Part shown: piece by piece, positions 11,266 to 22,169 of the stretch
How the letters are laid out: the number at the start of each line of letters is the position of its first letter
How positions within the stretch are numbered: position 1 is the stretch's first letter
Assembly (NCBI GenBank): GCA_002633005.1
Contig: NMRA01000268.1
Location: 543,713-576,505, forward strand
Direction: 5' to 3'
Length of the DNA stretch: 32,793 nucleotides
DNA from: Phoronis australis
Taxonomy: Eukaryota > Phoronida > Phoronidae
The notes under the pieces: model-generated
Told to the model about the DNA's origin: nothing
Databases searched by the model: none
Seen by the model: the letters and a program-made list of their open reading frames with translations, nothing else
Translations under genes and position numbers: made by a program

Positions 11266-12059
11266 CCGGTGTCAAGAATAGCATAGTTCTTGGTTTCTGT
11301 CAGCAAAACAGTGTCATTGTCCAGTGACCAGTCAACATGATTTTGTTTCTTCTCTGGGCAGTCTTTAGCCCAATGAAACACAGAATTGCAGATCCTGCAG
11401 GATGTTCTTCTGCCATATTTGTTTAATGGGTTCGTTCCCCTCTGTGACATATCTGTTTTGGCTGTCTTTGGAGCTCTCCTCCACTTCCCATAGAGGACTT
11501 CATCTTTTATCGCAACGCCCTCTGACGCCTCACTTTTAATATCATACGTTCCGAAAATTCGCCGAAGTGCTGATTTCATACTTTCATACGTTAAGTCCGT
11601 ACACGCCATCAGTGTCATTTGTTTCTCTGTTTTGCTGAGATTTGCCCCATCCAGAAGCTTGAATGTTAGAACAGCATCCGGCAAAAACATGTCATATTTG
11701 TGACACTTCTTATTTAAGCCGTCAAAGTCACAAATGAAACCACTAATTGGCTGACCGTCCTTACGCATAAAGGTGTCAAAATTTTTGTACGCCTCATAGG
11801 CATAGTCCTTGCTCTCCTTAAGATAGACCTTATCTAGTTCTCCCACTAGTGTTATTAGACCGTCTTTTTTCTCTAGGTCCTTGGCCTCCGGTTGCAGTGC
11901 AGTTTCCCGCGCTCTCCCTGTGAGAGTTAAACTCACCGCTAGGCCCTGTTTTTCACAAGGTAAATCAGTTATCCTCTTCCACAGTTCTATCGCTTGCTTC
12001 CACTCCTGATAGTTTTCCCCAAACCTAGGCGGGTTCTTGTAGCTAACAGTTGAAGACAT
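11121..12059 (-). pseudogene. gag: Copia gag and start of protease
   Basis: 312-codon frame starting at an ATG 21 bp inside the 5' LTR edge, just after the primer-binding site. Residues 1 to about 190 form the capsid-like region. A CCHC zinc knuckle follows (CRICNSVFHWAKDC; C221, C224, H229, C234; C-x2-C-x4-H-x4-C), and then the protease active site ILDTGCSRTV (Asp263). The frame leaves the protease at about codon 270-278 and ends in unrelated sequence at 11121, while protease sequence continues in the overlapping -1 frame. I see no canonical X-XXY-YYZ slippery heptamer in the overlap, so a one-base loss (or two-base gain) is more likely than programmed frameshifting. Confidence 0.92.
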
Positions 12060-12068
12060 TTCAACCTT

Positions 12069-12080
12069 GCTCTGCTACCA
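12069..12080 (-). other. Copia primer-binding site for tRNA-iMet
   Basis: The minus strand reads TGGTAGCAGAGC directly after the 5' LTR. It complements the 3' end of animal initiator methionine tRNA (…CTCTGCTACCA) over at least 11 bases. Initiator tRNA priming is common in copia elements. Confidence 0.88.
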
Positions 12081-12310
12081 TGAAAAGTCGTGAGTAAACA
12101 AAGATTGTGCCCAGTTGGCTATCGAACTAAAAGTGTATTGATATTCACAAATAATAGAATATATACAGAAATGTACAGGAAGTCAATTGGTTCTAGGAAT
12201 ATATGACTAATAGAGTACTGACTACAAAACAGAACCACTAAACCATAAACAACAACAGGATAGAATATTATGTAACGACAGGATATAAACACATTCCAAT
12301 ATAGTTATCA
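12081..12310 (-). repeat. Copia 5' LTR
   Basis: 230-bp repeat matching 7615-7848, with TG...CA ends on the element strand. It would carry promoter and polyadenylation signals, but I cannot place a TATA box with confidence. Confidence 0.93.
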
Positions 12311-12370
12311 AAAGCACACCTTTTGCGATGCATCCGTGGGCGCATTTCAACGCTCCGTGTTGCTGACTTG

Positions 12371-14999
12371 TTGAATTTCTTGGACATTTAGGTAGGAAAC
12401 AAAATTTGGTCTTGTTATTACTAGTATTACCATTATTTTTCTGTGACTGTACAAGGTGTAATTACCATACATGCTGACTAGTTTCCTTATCAGCAAAGAA
12501 ACCCTAAAGTGAACACTTCTCTTTCATAGAGGTTGGAATTAGCAAATGCATGATTGACCTACTTTTCAAAATGTCAGGCACTCTTCAGTTAATGGAAGAA
12601 CAAATTAGGAACCCATCACTGATACTTGCCCACTAAAAATTTGTCAATTTCTTGATGTCGGCATTGCAACTCAATGCCTACGAGTTTGTCTGATGGATTC
12701 ATTACATGTACAATTGTCTTTGGGTTTGTGAGGTGTTTAAAGCTGTTGTAAACCTTTACCTCGTGAAAACAATCTGATAGAGACTGGTGCTAAGCGCATT
12801 CCATTTTGTTATAGGTAAGTGATCTGATAATGTTGCACTTTTGTACTCCGCCCCTACATGGGCAACCTGGAAAGTGGGTTTACAGCTGAGCCATCTGCTA
12901 CAAATGGACTGAGAGCTGAGTTACTAGCTCTTGCATCAAGGAGTGAATGTTTGACAACAATCGAATGATGGAGCCACTTGCTCAGTCAACGGGTCTCAAC
13001 TTAGCTGTCTACTCTCAGCTAGATATTGCTCACTCACAGCAGACTGCTCAAGTTCTCAGCTCTGCAGTGGCCCTTATGTTTGGCAGCTTTAGATGAGTGT
13101 TGACTAATCTTTTAATAGTAAAATCACCAACTCATACAGAAATCATGTGACAGGGAGTTCCTTCTTTTCGAAACATTCCATGAACAATGTAAGCATTTAA
13201 GAAAGATACACCAGCCCGAATGTGGATTCACGAAGGGGGGAGCTCTGGACCCCCCCCCCTTTCTCAACCACCTTCGTACTGTTTTTTGTGGTGGAATATC
13301 AAGTGTCTTATGTTATCCCCCGGTCCATGGTCATTGCTTTGGATAGATCACACAAGTCTGCAAGATATTGCCTGTATGCAGTGCAAGTGAAGCATGGGCA
13401 CTGGGTAGCGTTTCTTTGCAGGTATCCCATTTAGTGTCCAGTTATGGTCCTGGTCCACTCCAGCAATGACCCAGTGCTCCACAACTGACATATAGTTGAC
13501 TACTATATTGACAAGCATGTCATGCACTGGTGAGATTGGCATCATTACTTCACTTCTTTCCAACTAACCAGTCAACATGTAGACTGTAGGAGTGATAACC
13601 TTCTGTGCTCTTGAATGGGATCTGGTTTCACAAAGAAATTTGCTGGTGTGCTGTCAAGAATGCTAGTTGCTTGTGAGATACTTGCCCTAAGACACTTCAT
13701 CTCATACAACCCAAATAGTGAACATTGTCTCTGTTAGTGTTGGTTGTCTGAGTTACTCCATAATTCAACATTCCAAGCAGTTAACTGGCAGCTATTTTAT
13801 TTGGGTTTGGTCAATGCGAGGTCCACTTCTGATGTGAGAAGCACTGTGTCAGTGAGATCTTGCATTTACTATCATGATGTTACATTATCCATCTAAAGTC
13901 TCGAGACTCTAGTACGTGTTTTTTTGTGGCAAATATCCATACGGCAAAATTAAAATCCTACCACATCAGTCACGTCTTTTTCAGTGAAGATTTCAGTTTC
14001 AAAATTCTAGCAAGTTGTACCCAACTGAATGCAGTAAGACAAATTCAACGCTGTTTCAGTTAATTAAGGTATTTGTTCTCATGTTTTCATTCAACTTGTT
14101 CAGTTGCAGCACCTGCTATTTGCAAACTCCAAATTTCGTGAGCATGCAACAAGTACTGTTGTGGAAAATGAACTGCATAGAAAGATCAATCTATCAAAAT
14201 TGAATCTTGAAAATGATCATCTGGGAAAATTTACTCAAAATTGTCATTGCCAAATAATTATCTACAGCAAACTAATATAGCGTTTAAATCAAAAAGCAGG
14301 ATGGTTTTCTGAAAACATGCATGAATGCTCATTAATAAAGGACTCTGATCAGACATCTGATGATCCATTGGTTAACTATGCTTACGTTTCGTTGGTGGCA
14401 ATTTCCAACAATTTTATTAATTGCCAGTCTTAGTCGTCAATACCAAACGCAGTGTCCGAAATTTTAGAAATGATAAACGCCAAAATCGCTCATGTCCCAT
14501 TTTTCAGATTTAAAGAAAGTTCAATTTCTACTGTAAAATTGCTTTCCCAGTTTTTAGGTATTGCTCCAAATTGAAGAATTTTTAGCAGACTTGCCTTGGA
14601 GGTAATTTATAATTGCTCTGTGTAGTATATCCGTTGGAGCTGATAAAGCATCCAGAGAAACTTCCTAAACTTTTCCATAGTCTTGAAAATTGAGAGGCTT
14701 GTAAAAGTTACACACTCTTCAGTTTAGCACACAAGATGGTGGACATGTGAAATTTTATTTTGTCAAATTTCTCAATAAAATAATTATTGAGAAAAACTTG
14801 ACATTATCAGTAGCATGATGGGTAATGAGCAGCTACTTGTATGATCATAAAACAAAACTTTTTATTTTTTTATACATTAACAACTTAACCATCTGAAAAA
14901 TAGATAAATACTATTTTGGCAATCATTTTTGTTTGAAATTGAAAGGTTTCCATAAATTTACATTTGACTGACTGCAGACTTTAATCTTAAGTTTGAGTT
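12371..14999. other. Non-coding sequence, nothing recognised
   Basis: About 2.6 kb without a recognisable gene or repeat boundary. A homopolymeric C-run at about 13250-13260 sits opposite a G-run at 13235-13241. Frames at 13222-13563 are open on both strands but show no domain. The composition turns very AT-rich near 14760-14950. Confidence 0.45.
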
Positions 15000-15474
15000 G
15001 GCAACGGACTACGATGACTTTTAGACTGATCCGAGGAATGCTGTGCCCCCTGGTGGCAATTTCATTTTTTTCCGATTTTCCTCTGAGAGAAATTTGGTAA
15101 ATAGCTTTCTATTAAAGAAAGGATGACATGTTCCAGATTTGACGTATTTTTCACCATGTAGTGGCTATTTTTATTGTTTTTTAGTCTGTTTTTGACATCC
15201 ACCTCTTTATCAACCAGAACACTCTTAGGATGATTTTGAAAATTGACATTTATGTTTTTTCTGTGAAGAGTACGGCTGATAGTGATTTTCGGATGACTCG
15301 GACTACTGTAGTGCCATCTAGTAGCATTAGTGTCTATGACTGTATCTCCCAAACCCTCTACAGGATCTTCACTAAATATGGGAAGTGTATTTGTAAGAAG
15401 TTGGCAACGGACAACTGAATGCCGACATTTGGGTGGCTCCAACTACCGCTGTGTCCCCTTGTGTCAATTTTATT

Positions 15475-17405
15475 ATGCGCCCACATATTTATATGTGGAC
15501 GCATTATGCCGTCATCTCCGTCCGTCCGTCCGTCCGGGCGGCGTCCGTCCGGCGTCCGGCATCTGCTGCTTTATCTCCAAAACCGTTTGACATACGTTCA
15601 TGAAATTTGGCACATATGTTCCATTCTTGAATGGGACGACATATGCAAACTTTCGGACGGATCCGACAACCGGTGTGCCCCCTAGTGGCAATTATAGTTT
15701 ATCTTCAAAAGTCCTGAACGGATTTTCATGAAAGTTGGTATGTAGGCACCTATTAGTGAGATGACGCTATCCTGCCATTTTCAGATGGATTCGACATAGT
15801 TTGCGCCACCTAGTGGCCATTTTTAGTGTTTTCGAGTGTTTTTGTGCATCCACCCCTCTATCAAACAAACCGCTCAAAGGATGATTGTGAAAATTGGCAT
15901 GTATATGCTTACTATGTAGAGGACGGTTGACAATGATTTTCTGACGATTTCGACCACCGTGGCGCCTCCTAGTGGCAGTTTTGTTTTTTTTGCGCCTATG
16001 GCTGTATCTTCTAAACCGTTCGCAGGATCGTTACGAAATTGTGTAAGTATATTTATATGATGTTAACAACGGAAAATGACGACTTTTGGACGGATCCGAC
16101 TACCGGTGTGCCCCCTAGTGGCAATTTTAATTCTTTTACGCTTACCTTTGTATCTTCAAAAGCCCTGAACGGATTTTCATGAAATTTAGTATGTAGGCAC
16201 CTATTAGTAAGATGACGCTATCCTCCCGTTTTCAGATAGATTCGACATAGTTTGCGCCACCTAGTGTTTTCGAGTCTGTTTTTGTGCGTCCACCCCTCTA
16301 TCAACCAAACCGCTCAAAGGATGATTGTGAAAATTGGCATGTATATGCTTACTATGTAGAGGACGGTTGACGATGATTTTCAGATGATTTGGACTACTAT
16401 GGCGCCTGCTAGTGGCATTTTTTTTTTGCGCCTATGGCTGTATCTCCTAAACCGTTTGCAGGATCTTTACGAAATTTAATAAGTGTATTTATATTATGTT
16501 AACAACAGTCGATAACGACTTTTAGACGGATCCGCCTACCAGTGTGTCCCCTAGTGGCAATTTTATTTTTTTACATTTACCTCTGTATCTTCACAAGTCC
16601 TTAACGGATTATCATGAAATTTGGTATGTTGGCACCTATTAGTGCGATGACGCTGTCCTCTCATTTTCGGATAGATTCGACCTAGTTTGCGACACCCAGT
16701 GGCCATTTTTACTGTTTTTGAGTCTGTTTTTTGGCGTCCACCCCTCTATCAACCAAACTGCTATAAGTATGATTGTGAAAATTGGCATGTATGTTCTTAC
16801 TATGAAGAGGACGGTTGATGCTGAATTTCCCATGACTTTGATTACTGTGGCGCCTCCTAGTGGCAGTTTTTTTTTTTTACGCCCATGGCTGTATCTCCCA
16901 AACCGTTTGCAGGATCTTTACTAAATTTAGCAAGTGTATTTATGTGATGTTGACAACGGACGATGACGACTTTAGGATGATTCTGACTACCGGTATGCCT
17001 CTAGTGGCAATTTTAGTATTTTACATTGACCTCTGTATTTTCATAGGTCTTCAGGTGTATACTTTGTGTTACTTCGTGACTATGAAGGAAAAGTTCCAAG
17101 TAGGAATTTGTTTCTGGCATTCTAATGCTGTGCTAATCTCGTATGTTGGTAAATTTGTTTTTAATTCTATGTTTCTGTGGTGCTTTAAGCAACTGGTGTA
17201 TAGGATGTGCTTGTATTATGAAGATTACTCACATTTTGCCCCTAGCCTATTGAGGAGACAATGACCATGCCTTTCCATTTTGCAAAGTACAACATACTAC
17301 ATATATGCCCTCTACTGGCCACTTTATGGTACCAATAAACAACCCTAAAAGGATACCGTATGCGGTGCAATTGTGGGCGCATTTCAACGCTCTGCGTTGC
17401 TCTTG
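15475..17405 (+). mobile_element. Helentron-type element H3, complete copy
   Basis: The best-preserved copy. It has the 5' palindrome ATGCGCCCACATA/TATGTGGACGCAT (15475-15504), a CCGT/GTCC microsatellite at about 15518-15558, then monomers in a three-type order, a 3' GTGGGCGCAT inverse of the 5' end, a perfect CAACGC-TCT-GCGTTG hairpin, and CTCTTG at 17405. Removing it joins CAATTTTATT to TTATTCATTG, which aligns with the uninterrupted CAATTTCATTTTATTATG near 7312, so there is no true target duplication even though TTTTATT occurs on both sides. Its interior 16033-17026 is duplicated at 31806-32793. It encodes no protein and is non-autonomous. Confidence 0.8.
15675..17015 (-). promoter_or_regulatory. 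CTCF-like motif array in H3
   Basis: Sites near 15675, 15804, 15960, 16108, 16402, 16544, 16690, 16850 and 16996 follow the repeating classes CCACTAGGGGGCAC, CCACTAGGTGGCGC and CCACTAGGAGGCGC on the minus strand, about 130-160 bp apart and all in one orientation. The site at 16255-16270 is cut by a deletion (GCGCCACCTAGTG joined directly to TTTTCGAG). The match is to the known CTCF core; occupancy is inference. Confidence 0.45.
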
Positions 17406-18177
17406 TTTTATTCATTGTCCTTTGTATCTTTGAAGCTCCTTGGCAGATTTTCATGAAATTTAATAAATAGGTTTCTATTAAAGAGTCGACAGGTTCCAGT
17501 TTTCGGAGAAATTTGACATATAACGGACATTTTCAATATTGCGAAATTTTATAGATATCTGTCTATTAAGGAGATGATGATGCCTTCTCATTTTTGGTGG
17601 ATTTGACATATTCTACGCCTCATGGTGGGTACTTAAGAAAAATTTTTAGTACATTTTTGATATCATCCTCTCCATTCACAAAACCACTTGAAAGATCATT
17701 ATTAAAACTTGGAGATGTCTTCCTGGTGAGAAGACCGAGCCTAACGTTAATTTTCGGACGTTTTCAATTACTCTGGCACCCCCTCTTAAGAATTTGTTTC
17801 TTTTTGTCTACAGCTGTACCTCCCTCATTTACCTTATACAAGATCTTTCCGAAATTCAGCAGATAATTGTTCCTATGGAGAAGGCATTTGGCATTAGCCA
17901 GTTTCAGGCCATTCCAACTACAGCTGTGCTCCCTAGTGGCAATTTCATTTTTTTTTTTTTGCATTTGCCTCTGTAACTTCAGAGTTCCTTCATGCTTTTT
18001 CATGAAATTTGTCTAACAAATATCTATTATGAAGATGACAGCTGGATGGATTCGACTACTGGTGTGGTTCCTGTATTGGCAGTTTTTTATGTTTGCCTTT
18101 GTATCTTTTGGAGTTCTTTGGTGGATTGTCATGAAATTTGGTAAATAATTTTGAAAGACGAGGATACTCATTGCTTC

Positions 18178-18387
18178 CCATTTTTGGATGGGTCCAATGT
18201 GATCTGTGCCATCTAATGGCCATTTTTGGATGGGTCCAATGTGATCTGTGCCATCTAATGGCCATTTTTGGATGGGTCCAATGTGATCTGTGCCATCTAA
18301 TGGCCATTTTTGGATGGGTCCAATGTGATCTGTGCCATCTAATGGCCATTTTTGGATGAGTCCAATGTGATCTGTGCCATCTAATGG
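18178..18387 (+). repeat. 42-bp tandem repeat, five copies
   Basis: Five head-to-tail 42-bp units start at 18178, 18220, 18262, 18304 and 18346; a partial sixth (CCATTTTT) starts at 18388. They are identical except GATGAG for GATGGG in the last. The unit contains GTGCCATCTAATGGCCATTT, a variant of the motif present once per Helentron monomer. Because 42 is a multiple of three, frames stay open through it on both strands and mimic a protein with 14-residue repeats. Confidence 0.95.
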
Positions 18388-18463
18388 CCATTTTTCATGA
18401 TAGAAATAAATAAGCACACCTTTGATGGTGCAGTCATAGGTGCAACGCTCTGCATTGCTCTTG

Positions 18464-20734
18464 TAGAAACTGTAATAGTAGGGCAGTTGTAACCTCTTGT
18501 GATGGTGGTTTACTAAGAAGTTATAACCATTGCAATTCACTATGAGCTCAGCAGTTGGAAAATTTATGAACTGTTTGTGGCGTTGCTGTAAAATCTTGTT
18601 GTAAACAGGCACAGTGAAGCACAGAGTGGGGTGAACCCAAAAGCAAAAGCATTGAGTACCAGCAACTAAAACTGGGAACTGAAGTTACACTATACTGTCA
18701 GTGTAAATGGCAAAGATTACGTACATTACAGTCACAACTATAGAAGGAGTTACAGCCAGATTTAGTAAGTTTGAGCTAATGAGGCTCAGTATTCCTTCAA
18801 CTGTGGCTGCTGTCAACTGTGAGTTGATCAAAGTATGTTCAACCATAGTAGGCTTGATTCACACAAACTGGTTTCTAACAATACCCCTCTCTCTTTCTCT
18901 CTCACCCTCTGATTAAACAGATAACTGTCCTGGGCACTTTGATGTGGGTTAAGTTTGTGATTGTTTGTGTGGCCTTTTGTCCAGTCACTGTTTGTTGTTT
19001 CTAAAGGTTTTGTTGGCTTGTAGTGGCTGTATCAGTTGTCACAAAGGAAGATGAAATTGGTTTATTTAAAAGCAACAAGAAAGGCTCCAGTTAATCAGTA
19101 CAGTGTGAGGATTACAAGGGAATAAGTTGGGTAGGTTGACAAGATGGCTGCTTTCCTGCTGTTGGAAATGCTTTCTCAGCTGTTTTAGTTGTGGTTGCAT
19201 AGTCCTCTAGTAGATCTAAATCTGTTATGTGTTCCTGTACATGTAGGAACTTAATCTACAAGTTTGTGTACTTAGCCAAATATCAACAAAACCATAGATT
19301 TAAGTTGGTAAATGTAAACATTTTCTGGGTTTCATGGCCATGTCTGTTCAGTAAAATTTAGTAACAAGGAGACAATAGAAAAACTGTGGCAACACTAGCA
19401 TGGCCAAATTTTGTTTGAAATATAAATGTTCAAGATGAAATCTCATAAAAGTTATTATATTTTTTTGAAAAGCCTTCATACATAAATGGAACATTTTAAA
19501 AACAAATCCTAACAGAGTTTTGGAGAATAGTGCTTAAAGCATAGTTTCTGAAAGTTTCATATAAAGCCATTTGTGAGATATGATGTTATCAATTTAGCTA
19601 AATTTGGACATTTTCTAGGGTCTTACATAACCGTAAATGGTGCAGATACTGAGAACTAAGGTTTGAATAATGAAGACTTCTTTGTGCCAACCATATGTGA
19701 TTTTGTTGTGTCAAAATTGAAATTGTGTTTTATAATCTGCTACAATGGTGTTATCCTCGACGATCAGGGAGTGAATTTTGCTTTTATTCTTGATATTTCA
19801 TTTTTGTTAGTGTGTTTAATCCTGGTGTACAACTTGTGCACTTTCATATGCCTTTGTTGATTAGAAGCTTAGTTCCAACTTATCTGTAGGGCAAGCATAC
19901 CAGTAAAGTTGTAGTTTTATTCTTAGCTTAAATTTTGACCACTGATATCTGAGAAACTGGTCAAAATTGGCTAACATAAGTTTTTTCCCTACTGAAAAAA
20001 TAAAAACAGGCTATTACTAATGCAGGTGTGTAAGGAGTTGTTTTGAAATAGTAGTTAAGGGGTTATGTACACTCTTTAAAATTAACCCATATCATGAACA
20101 TGCAGTGGTACCTGCAGGATGTAAAAAAAGAAATTTGTAAGTCTATATTTCTAGCGTCTTTTATAACTTAACCATACTCAGCTGGGTAACATCCATGCTT
20201 GGCTTGCTGCACTGCCTCTAACAAAATTTTCACTTTTAAGCACCCGTCCCCAAATCATAAGATCAAGGCTTAAAAGTGGCTGTGTCTTTGTGACTGTCTG
20301 TTCCATTAGAATTCTAGCTCCTGAAAATGCACTCAACTCCCTTACATGGAGTAGCATGTTTTCGTGATGCCTTCTCTCTAGGGAACTAGTTGATACTATG
20401 TAATGCACTGTTGATGTGAAGTCCGAGCTCAACATGTAGCGCCCTGATCATTTCATTTATCCGATCAAGTGCTTTGGTAAGTGTCCACTAGACCCTTCTC
20501 AATTTTTAAGCATCAGTGTTCAGCATAACACTAACACCTGATTTTAGAGATCCCTGTGTCAACAAGGGCCTCAGGAGGTAACTTGAACAAGTATGGTACT
20601 TCAAATGTATGAGTTATCTTTCAACTGGAATTTGAACATTTCCTTTATTATTTTTCAAGATGTTTGAAATATCCAATAATTATGTTAAATATTATTGTAG
20701 GTCCTGTTGCCATGACGACTGTTGATTAAGTAGA
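18464..20734. other. Upstream region of the secreted Ig gene, mostly featureless
   Basis: AT-rich sequence. A CT-rich microsatellite-like tract lies at about 18885-18905. A coding-like minus-strand patch is listed separately (20178-20470). TTGTAG at 20695-20700 could be an acceptor for a spliced 5' UTR. A five-codon upstream ORF (ATG at 20712, TAA ending 20729) precedes the main start. I see no clear TATA box. Confidence 0.4.
20178..20470 (-). pseudogene. Possible decayed coding fragment, unknown
   Basis: On the minus strand one frame reads ALDRINEMIRALHVELGL before a stop, and the neighbouring frame continues for 85 codons through HHENMLLHVRELSAFSGARI. Both stretches have amphipathic, protein-like composition, which fits a frameshifted relic. 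I recognise no family and see no splice sites. It may equally be chance. Confidence 0.2.
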
Positions 20735-20915
20735 ATGAAGCAATGCTTCCTGCTCAGTGTCCTGCTCCAATGCTCCTGTCTGGCAGCCTATCAGTTGTTC
20801 TCTTCTGGATGTGCCAAATCTAGTCCTGCGTTTCAATTGGTCAATGATTCAGTTCATGGTTGCCCAGGTTACTGGGCTGGACACATCCAAGAGAGCGGCC
20901 ATCTGTGTTCTTCAG
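20735..20915 (+). CDS. Exon 1 of secreted cysteine-rich Ig protein (signal peptide)
   Basis: First coding exon of a six-exon gene for a predicted 276-residue secreted protein. The ATG at 20735 is chosen because an in-frame TGA lies 12 bases upstream. Residues 1-18 (MKQCFLLSVLLQCSCLAA) form a signal peptide, with probable cleavage after ...CLA. Residues 19-60 begin the cysteine-rich module, with GCPGYWAGH and ESGHLCSS. The donor is TTCAG|GTATAT, leaving one base (phase 1), which the next exon completes as Gly61. The protein should act outside the cell; partner and function are unknown. I do not recognise the cysteine module. Phase agreement across five junctions is the main support for the model. 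Confidence 0.75.
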
Positions 20916-21928
20916 GTATATAGTTTACAAGTTTACGCCTTTTTCAGACCCTTCTACTTGAAAGTGTGGGAGAAAACTCCTGCCCTTCACGAATTACTTG
21001 TACTTATCACCATTTGTTATACTACCCAATACACCAGCTCGAACAGAACTCAAGGTCCATTGAAAATTAATTTTTTCCCAGATTCTGTGAAATGGACATG
21101 CGGTAAGTTGTAAGAAATTACCAGTATACTGATAGGGACAAAATACTTATTTGCCAGTACTAACAAAATCGAATTCCCTTAGGTACTTTCAAATTGGTTA
21201 TATTATCTTTTTTCTACCTCTTTGTAGACAACTATGAATCACCATCAGCCATCTTATTTTGGCCTAATGACGTCATATTTTAATCAGTAGTGACCTGAAT
21301 GCCTTTGTTCATGAGTACAACAGTATTTGAAAAATGCAAATGGTGGTGTAACAACCATATAGTAAAACGTCAAATCTCTCGAGTGAATAAGTTCTTTTAT
21401 AGTGCTTGATTTCCGTGCAGTTATATTTGCCATATCATTTCTGCAGATAAATGTCTTCACACGATCCTCATTTCAACACGTGTAAGTTAATATTTATAAA
21501 TAATTCAAGTGTGATGTGTATGACACTAAATTCTACACTTTCAATTTACATGAGCTTCCAACCCTCTTTGGAGTTGGTTTATCAATTATTGTTATGCATT
21601 TATCTTGGCATGTCTACTATGGAAAATTTCTGCAACTTACAACACAACATGGCAGAAAGATAGGAATTTATGTTGTCAAATTTCTCAGCAAAACTGTATG
21701 TTAAGAATGTTTTGTCTCTCAATTTTTAAATTATCTGCTGTCTTAAAGTGCCACTTGATAAGATTTTAAGCATTTGCTTCAACGTCGCATGGAGGCAGAT
21801 AGCATGATGTCACTGTACTAGGGTAGTCAAGGAGTTTAGACCATCTTGGTTCTAATTCTTGATACACCTTACAGGAAATTGCATTGGGTCAAGAGTTAAG
21901 CAGTTTTTAATTTTTTTTTTTAGTAAAG

Positions 21929-22169
21929 CAGGGCTTGGAATTTTCCTCTTTTAAGAGGATCTCTTCTTTTTTGGTTTTGATTTCCTCTGATTTGATTTCC
22001 AGTTTCCTCTTTTTGTTGCTTTTTTATCATAATTTTGACTTAATTCGTGCAAAAACGTTTGCTTCGGTTAAATTTTACAACACAAAAAATATTTCTATCA
22101 TGCAAGCCTATTTATTTGTGGAAAGATACAAAATTTTCCTTTTTTTGTCATTGGCCATTCCAAGCCCTG
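21929..22169 (+). mobile_element. hAT-like MITE 1 (CCTC type)
   Basis: 241 bp with terminal inverted repeats CAGGGCTTGGAAT / ATTCCAAGCCCTG. The flanks GTAAAG and GTAAAT may be a 6-bp target duplication with one mismatch; a clean 8-bp duplication, usual for hAT, is not seen. Near the ends TTTCCTC recurs (about 21943, 21980, 22000), with TTTTCCTTTTTTT near the right end. No coding capacity. hAT assignment rests on the CAGGG...CCCTG tips. Confidence 0.6.

Larger units (their letters stand above)
7615..12310 (-). mobile_element. Ty1/copia LTR retrotransposon, near-complete, defective
   Basis: A 4.7-kb element on the minus strand with 230-234-bp LTRs, a primer-binding site, gag, protease, integrase before reverse transcriptase and RNase H (the copia order), and a purine-rich tract. 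It is flanked by AAAG (7611-7614 and 12311-12314), possibly AAAAG if one A of the run was lost; copia elements usually duplicate 5 bp. It sits in the 3' part of Helentron H1 at AAAAG^CACACC. The LTRs differ by about 4 substitutions and a few 1-2-base indels, so insertion was fairly recent. Two frame breaks (about 11225-11265 and 9262-9277) make this copy non-autonomous. Confidence 0.95.
4619..12370 (+). mobile_element. Helentron-type (Helitron2/HINE) element H1, interrupted
   Basis: The 5' end starts ATGCGCCCACATA and folds back on TATGTGGACGCAT, a near-perfect palindrome. It is followed by a GTCC-rich stretch (about 4660-4675), then ~145-bp tandem monomers. The 3' end carries GTGGGCGCAT, the inverse of the 5' terminus, then a hairpin CAACGC-TCC-GTGTTG and a short tail to about 12370. 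Asymmetric inverted repeats, a 3' hairpin, a GTCY-type microsatellite and central tandem repeats are the known architecture of non-autonomous Helentrons such as DINE-1 and bivalve elements. No Rep/helicase gene is present. Two insertions interrupt it: another copy of the family (6179-7518) and a copia element (7615-12310). Confidence 0.75.
15000..18463 (+). mobile_element. Old Helentron-type copy H4, split by H3
   Basis: Diverged monomers of the same family occur at 15000-15474 and 17406-18410 (motif relics near 15046, 15157, 15310, 17927, 18070). The 3' end has GTGCAACGCTCTGCATTG then CTCTTG at 18463, a slightly damaged terminal hairpin. No palindromic 5' terminus is visible near 15000, so the left end is truncated or decayed. 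The two halves join across the younger H3 insertion without target duplication. The last 210 bp before the terminus are a local 42-bp expansion. Confidence 0.6.

Noticed and set aside
15468-17412. TTTTATT on both sides of H3 as a 7-bp target duplication
   Set aside because: The joined flanks without duplication already match the uninterrupted paralogous sequence near 7312, and H2 shows no duplication.
18013-18612. A 199-codon minus-strand frame with 14-residue repeats, and similar frames on the other strand
   Set aside because: It follows entirely from the 42-bp tandem DNA repeat (a multiple of three); both strands are open equally and no domain exists outside the repeat.
20757-21113. 118-codon plus-strand frame overlapping exon 1
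   Set aside because: It is a shadow of the signal-peptide exon in another frame and runs into the intron with no domain.
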